Positions 60,083 to 62,835 of a stretch of DNA of 62,835 nt are shown one piece after another. How positions within the stretch are numbered: position 1 is the stretch's first letter; each line of letters begins with the position of its first letter. The notes beneath the pieces were generated by a model. The model saw only the letters and a list, made by a program, of their open reading frames with translations, was not told the origin of the DNA and did no database searches. The DNA is from Verrucomicrobiales bacterium (GTDB lineage Bacteria > Verrucomicrobiota > Verrucomicrobiia > Verrucomicrobiales > DEV007), in contig PBSY01000076.1 in NCBI GenBank assembly GCA_002726915.1, forward strand, positions 1 through 62,835. Reading direction: 5' to 3'. Both the position numbers and the translations under genes were made by a program.

Positions 60083-61069
60083 TTACTGCTGCTGTTGCTG
60101 CCATTGCAACTGCCAGGTTTCTGGCCCGGCAATATTTTGTATTTCCGAAGGTAGCAGAACGTAGTTCTCAAATACTCGCTGACCGATATCGTTTATCTGA
60201 CTCTGCAGATCGTCGATGTATTCATGAAGCCCGATATTTAGAACGTTATCTACCTTCGAATAGTTCATCTGTGCAAGGACGCTTCCCGTGAGGCGCTCCG
60301 CTTCATTAGCAAAGGACCCCCGAGGTACTCCTGAGATGTTGTGCAGCAGTTCGTCGACTTGACGAAGGCAGAACCGAATGGATCGCGGAAACGAATTCGA
60401 GAAGAGAAGAAATAAAGAGACGTTATTTAAAGTAACCTCGCCTCGGAACTCTGAGCGGAAAGCCGCAAATCCCGAACACGAACGCAGCACTGAGGTCAGC
60501 TTGCTTCGCCCCTGATCTGATTGATAGGTGAGCATGTCGAGAATCCTACTTGTCTTGTCTGCCCTTTCGAGGAACTTTCCAATCTGGATGAAATTCCAGC
60601 CCTCATCGTGAAGAATGGTGGCTTCGATCAGCCCCTCGTAGAGTAGGCAGAACTTTATGATTTCGCGATAAAGAGCGTCTGGTTCCTGGTGCCAAAGAGC
60701 CTCTGATCTGGCGGATTTCATGAAGAGGTGAGCGCTGTTTAGTTCCAGATACATTTCTTCTGAGATCTGGTCTCTTACCATGCGAGCGTTCTCCCGAGCG
60801 TGGGAGATGCACTGGCGGATGGAATCTGGGTTGCCCTGGGAAAATGTGATGAATCGACCGACATCTAGGCCTCTACCTTCGTTTTCACAGGCCCTCTCGT
60901 AGAGTTTTTCGGTGCAGGTGGCATACAGAGCTGGGCGCCACGCCTCGGAACTGTCTCCACCGGCTTCGAGAACGCTGTCGCTTTTTACATGAACAAGCCG
61001 TGCAAGGTTTTCCGCCCGCTCCACATAGCGGCTCAACCAATACAAGCTGTTTGCAACGCGAGATAACAT
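60083..61069 (-). CDS. Alpha-E domain protein (DUF403)
   Basis: A 328-residue alpha-helical protein starting MLSRVANSLYWLSRYVERAE and continuing NLARLVHVKSD, the alpha-E signature. Later come RMVRDQISEEMYLELN, FIQIGKFLERADKTSRILDM and NSFPRSIRFCLRQV, all rich in Glu/Arg pairs along helices. It ends in a glutamine run (WQLQWQQQQQ). Alpha-E proteins are always found with ATP-grasp partners and may form a complex with them. It is 13 bp downstream of the ATP-grasp gene. Confidence 0.92.
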   Translation of the reverse strand: MLSRVANSLYWLSRYVERAENLARLVHVKSDSVLEAGGDSSEAWRPALYATCTEKLYERACENEGRGLDVGRFITFSQGNPDSIRQCISHARENARMVRDQISEEMYLELNSAHLFMKSARSEALWHQEPDALYREIIKFCLLYEGLIEATILHDEGWNFIQIGKFLERADKTSRILDMLTYQSDQGRSKLTSVLRSCSGFAAFRSEFRGEVTLNNVSLFLLFSNSFPRSIRFCLRQVDELLHNISGVPRGSFANEAERLTGSVLAQMNYSKVDNVLNIGLHEYIDDLQSQINDIGQRVFENYVLLPSEIQNIAGPETWQLQWQQQQQ

Positions 61070-61082
61070 CTTGGTAAGTTGG

Positions 61083-62519
61083 TCAGGATTTTAGAATCCA
61101 AGTATCTTTACTCCCGCCGCCTTGAGATGAGTTGACTACGAGTGAGCCTTTCTTAAGGGCCACGCGGGTGAGTCCGCCGGGAATGATCTCAATATCTTCA
61201 CCGTAGAGAACGAATGGTCGAAGGTCGACGTGGCGCCCCTCGATACTATGGTTTTCGCAGATCGTTGGATGGCGGGAAAGAGAGACTACCGGCTGTCCGA
61301 TGAAATTCCTTGGGTGTTCTTTGATCTTCCTGGCGAATTGTTCGCGTTCTTCTTTGGTGGACGAAGGCCCCATCAACATCCCGTAACCACCCGATTCATT
61401 AGCAGCCTTAATAACGAGAGACCCGAGATTCTCGAGGATAAACTTCAGGTCTTCTTCGCGCCAGCCCAGATAAGTCGTCACGTTTTTTAGGATAGGCTCT
61501 TGATCCAGATAATAGCGAATCATGTCGGGGACGTAGGCATAAGTGACTTTGTCGTCAGCCACGCCAGTGCCAATTGCGTTAGCAAGGGAAATATTGCCCC
61601 TCAGATAGCAGTCCATCAGGCCAGGAACACCCAGAAAGGTATCCTCGCGGAAAACTGTGGGATCAAGGAAGTCGTCATCGAGCCGGCGATAGATCACGTC
61701 GACTTGAACAAGTCCCTTGGTCGTTCGCATGTAAACATAGCCATCTGCTGTGATTAAGTCTCGTCCCTCAACGATTTCGATCCCCATTTTGTGGGCGAGA
61801 AGGGTGTGTTCAAAGTAAGCGCTGTTGTAAACGCCGGGCGTTAGAAGTACGCAGACTGGCGCCTGTCCAGGGCGTGGCGAGAGGTATTGAAGTGTTTTGA
61901 GGAGCAGGTCAGGGTAATTATCTACCGATCGGACTGCGCACTTATGGTAAAGCCCCGGGAAAGCTCGCTTCATGGCCTCACGATTTTCTAGCAGATAGGA
62001 AACTCCGGAAGGGCATCTTGCGTTGTCTTCAAGAACGAGGTAATCGCCGTTAGAGTCGCGGATCAGATCAGAGCCACAGATGTGAATATAAATGTCTTTG
62101 GGCACATCAAGGCCGACCATCTCCGGCCGGTAGTGAGCCGCCGTTTTGACAATGTTTTCCGGAATGATGCCATCTTTGATGATCTTTTCTTCGTGATAGA
62201 TGTCGTTTAGGAAAAGATTGAGGGCAATAATCCGCTGAGTCAGTCCACGTTCGATCAGATGCCATTCGGCTTCAGGTATAATGCGCGGTATGAGGTCGAA
62301 TGGAAAAATGCGTTCAGTGCCTTCCTCGTCACCATAAACGGTGAAGGTAATTCCCTGCTCTAGAAAACCCTGATTGACACGGTGTTGTTTTTTCTCGAGC
62401 TCCTCTAGAGAGAGGTCTTCGAAGCGAGCAACTAGATTGCGATAGTGGTTAAAAACGGAGCCATTAGCTCCGATAAACATTTCATCAAAGAAATCTTCTA
62501 TTTGATAGTTTTGGAACAT
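61083..62519 (-). CDS. Circularly permuted ATP-grasp type 2 protein
   Basis: A 478-residue protein with the family start [20 protein letters not shown] and the order-switched ATP-grasp motifs. These are [54 protein letters not shown] and [20 protein letters not shown] with the ATP-binding Lys and Gly loop, ending [19 protein letters not shown]-grasp enzymes join amino or carboxyl groups; this group is predicted to make peptide bonds with its alpha-E partner. It is first in the trio. A strong hairpin lies in the leader, 20-39 nt upstream of the start. Confidence 0.93.
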   Translation of the reverse strand: MFQNYQIEDFFDEMFIGANGSVFNHYRNLVARFEDLSLEELEKKQHRVNQGFLEQGITFTVYGDEEGTERIFPFDLIPRIIPEAEWHLIERGLTQRIIALNLFLNDIYHEEKIIKDGIIPENIVKTAAHYRPEMVGLDVPKDIYIHICGSDLIRDSNGDYLVLEDNARCPSGVSYLLENREAMKRAFPGLYHKCAVRSVDNYPDLLLKTLQYLSPRPGQAPVCVLLTPGVYNSAYFEHTLLAHKMGIEIVEGRDLITADGYVYMRTTKGLVQVDVIYRRLDDDFLDPTVFREDTFLGVPGLMDCYLRGNISLANAIGTGVADDKVTYAYVPDMIRYYLDQEPILKNVTTYLGWREEDLKFILENLGSLVIKAANESGGYGMLMGPSSTKEEREQFARKIKEHPRNFIGQPVVSLSRHPTICENHSIEGRHVDLRPFVLYGEDIEIIPGGLTRVALKKGSLVVNSSQGGGSKDTWILKS

Positions 62520-62538
62520 TTGCCTCCCGACGGACTAC

Positions 62539-62558
62539 CCCTTGCTTAAAAGCAAGGG
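62539..62558. promoter_or_regulatory. Perfect 9-bp inverted repeat upstream of the ATP-grasp gene
   Basis: CCCTTGCTT (62539-62547) and AAGCAAGGG (62550-62558) form a perfect inverted repeat around AA, 20 bp upstream of the ATP-grasp ATG on the minus strand. As RNA it would be a tight hairpin in the leader; as DNA it could be an operator for a dimeric repressor. The remaining 62559-62815 stretch shows no gene. Confidence 0.4.
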
Positions 62559-62815
62559 CCATGCCAATTGCCCCGACAAGGTTGCCTAGTAGAAGTAGCT
62601 GACGGATAAAACCATAGTAAGTGTCAGCAAAATACCATCCACGCCTGGGACTAATACCGTCCCGTTACTGCATGTTGATGAATAGGAATGAGCGGTTACG
62701 GGCGACTATCCTTTGAAACTGTTGAGATCTGCAAGAATCGGACGTCTACCCGCCAAATCAGGAAAGTAAGAGAATTATACAATTCAAAAACGGCCTATTT
62801 ATGATTTCCAGTTGT

Positions 62816-62835
62816 AGCTACAGCTACAGCTACAG
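62816..62835. repeat. AGCTAC hexamer tandem repeat running off the window
   Basis: Three complete copies of AGCTAC (62816-62833) plus the first two bases of a fourth, cut by the window edge. The true copy number is unknown. Confidence 0.7.

Noticed and set aside
62816..62835. CRISPR array
   Set aside because: The unit is a 6-bp direct tandem repeat without spacers; no cas genes nearby.
1..62835. Insertion sequences, integrases or phage genes
   Set aside because: I looked for transposase, integrase and phage structural motifs and for flanking terminal repeats and found none that hold up.

Overview
The window looks like a chromosomal piece of a Verrucomicrobiota bacterium (PVC superphylum), probably aquatic or marine. 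The pointers are the PSCyt1/DUF1549/DUF1553 plus DUF1501 pair, a secreted PQQ-type propeller protein, a CBM48-type esterase, a sulfatase with fucose-type sugar genes, a long NagB-PIG-L protein and many secreted hydrolases. This is inferred from gene content; there is no 16S gene in the window.

Layout. 1-9140 (minus): the start of an esterase, a NosR-like membrane flavoprotein coupled to a secreted FAD oxidoreductase, then the DUF1501/PSCyt1 pair. 9216-12474: a cytochrome P450, two AraC-type regulators and a tiny entericidin-like lipoprotein. 12534-16587 (minus): TIM-barrel isomerase, propeller-type glycosidase candidate, DUF58 protein, MoxR ATPase and a possible 29-aa leader peptide. 16690-21020 (plus): rpmI, rplT, pheS, pheT, followed by a structured RNA that may be 6S RNA.

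21525-27424 (plus): a compact type II fatty-acid/polyene-like cluster of ketoreductase, carrier protein, double-hotdog dehydratase, two ketosynthases and a fusion of holo-ACP synthase with an LpxL/HtrB-type acyltransferase. It reads as a dedicated machine that primes its own carrier protein, builds an unusual acyl chain and transfers it to a membrane acceptor. An intrinsic terminator sits directly after the carrier-protein gene. This is the best candidate for an undescribed system.

27449-30564 (minus): fmt, pyrH, frr and a hexapeptide-repeat protein. 30678-35190 (plus): secreted hydrolases and an M14 peptidase. 35575-39121 (minus): oppABC without ATPase genes. 39371-41638 (minus): two Wza-like export proteins. 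41873-46571 (plus): rpoN behind a possible sigma-54 promoter, a PQQ propeller and an Mrp-type ATPase. 46992-49624: a bacterioferritin missing two ferroxidase ligands, an extended Bfd-like ferredoxin, and an acyltransferase-3 protein with inserted ankyrin repeats. 50598-59079 (plus): SGNH hydrolase, sulfatase, fuconolactonase-like and FucU-like proteins, NagB with a degenerate deacetylase domain, an intact deacetylase, a Gfo/Idh oxidoreductase and a GntR-type regulator, together an amino-sugar/fucose catabolic region. 59161-62519 (minus): the ATP-grasp, alpha-E and transglutaminase trio. The window ends inside a hexamer tandem repeat.

All assignments come from reading motifs and order by eye. 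No database search or folding program was run.
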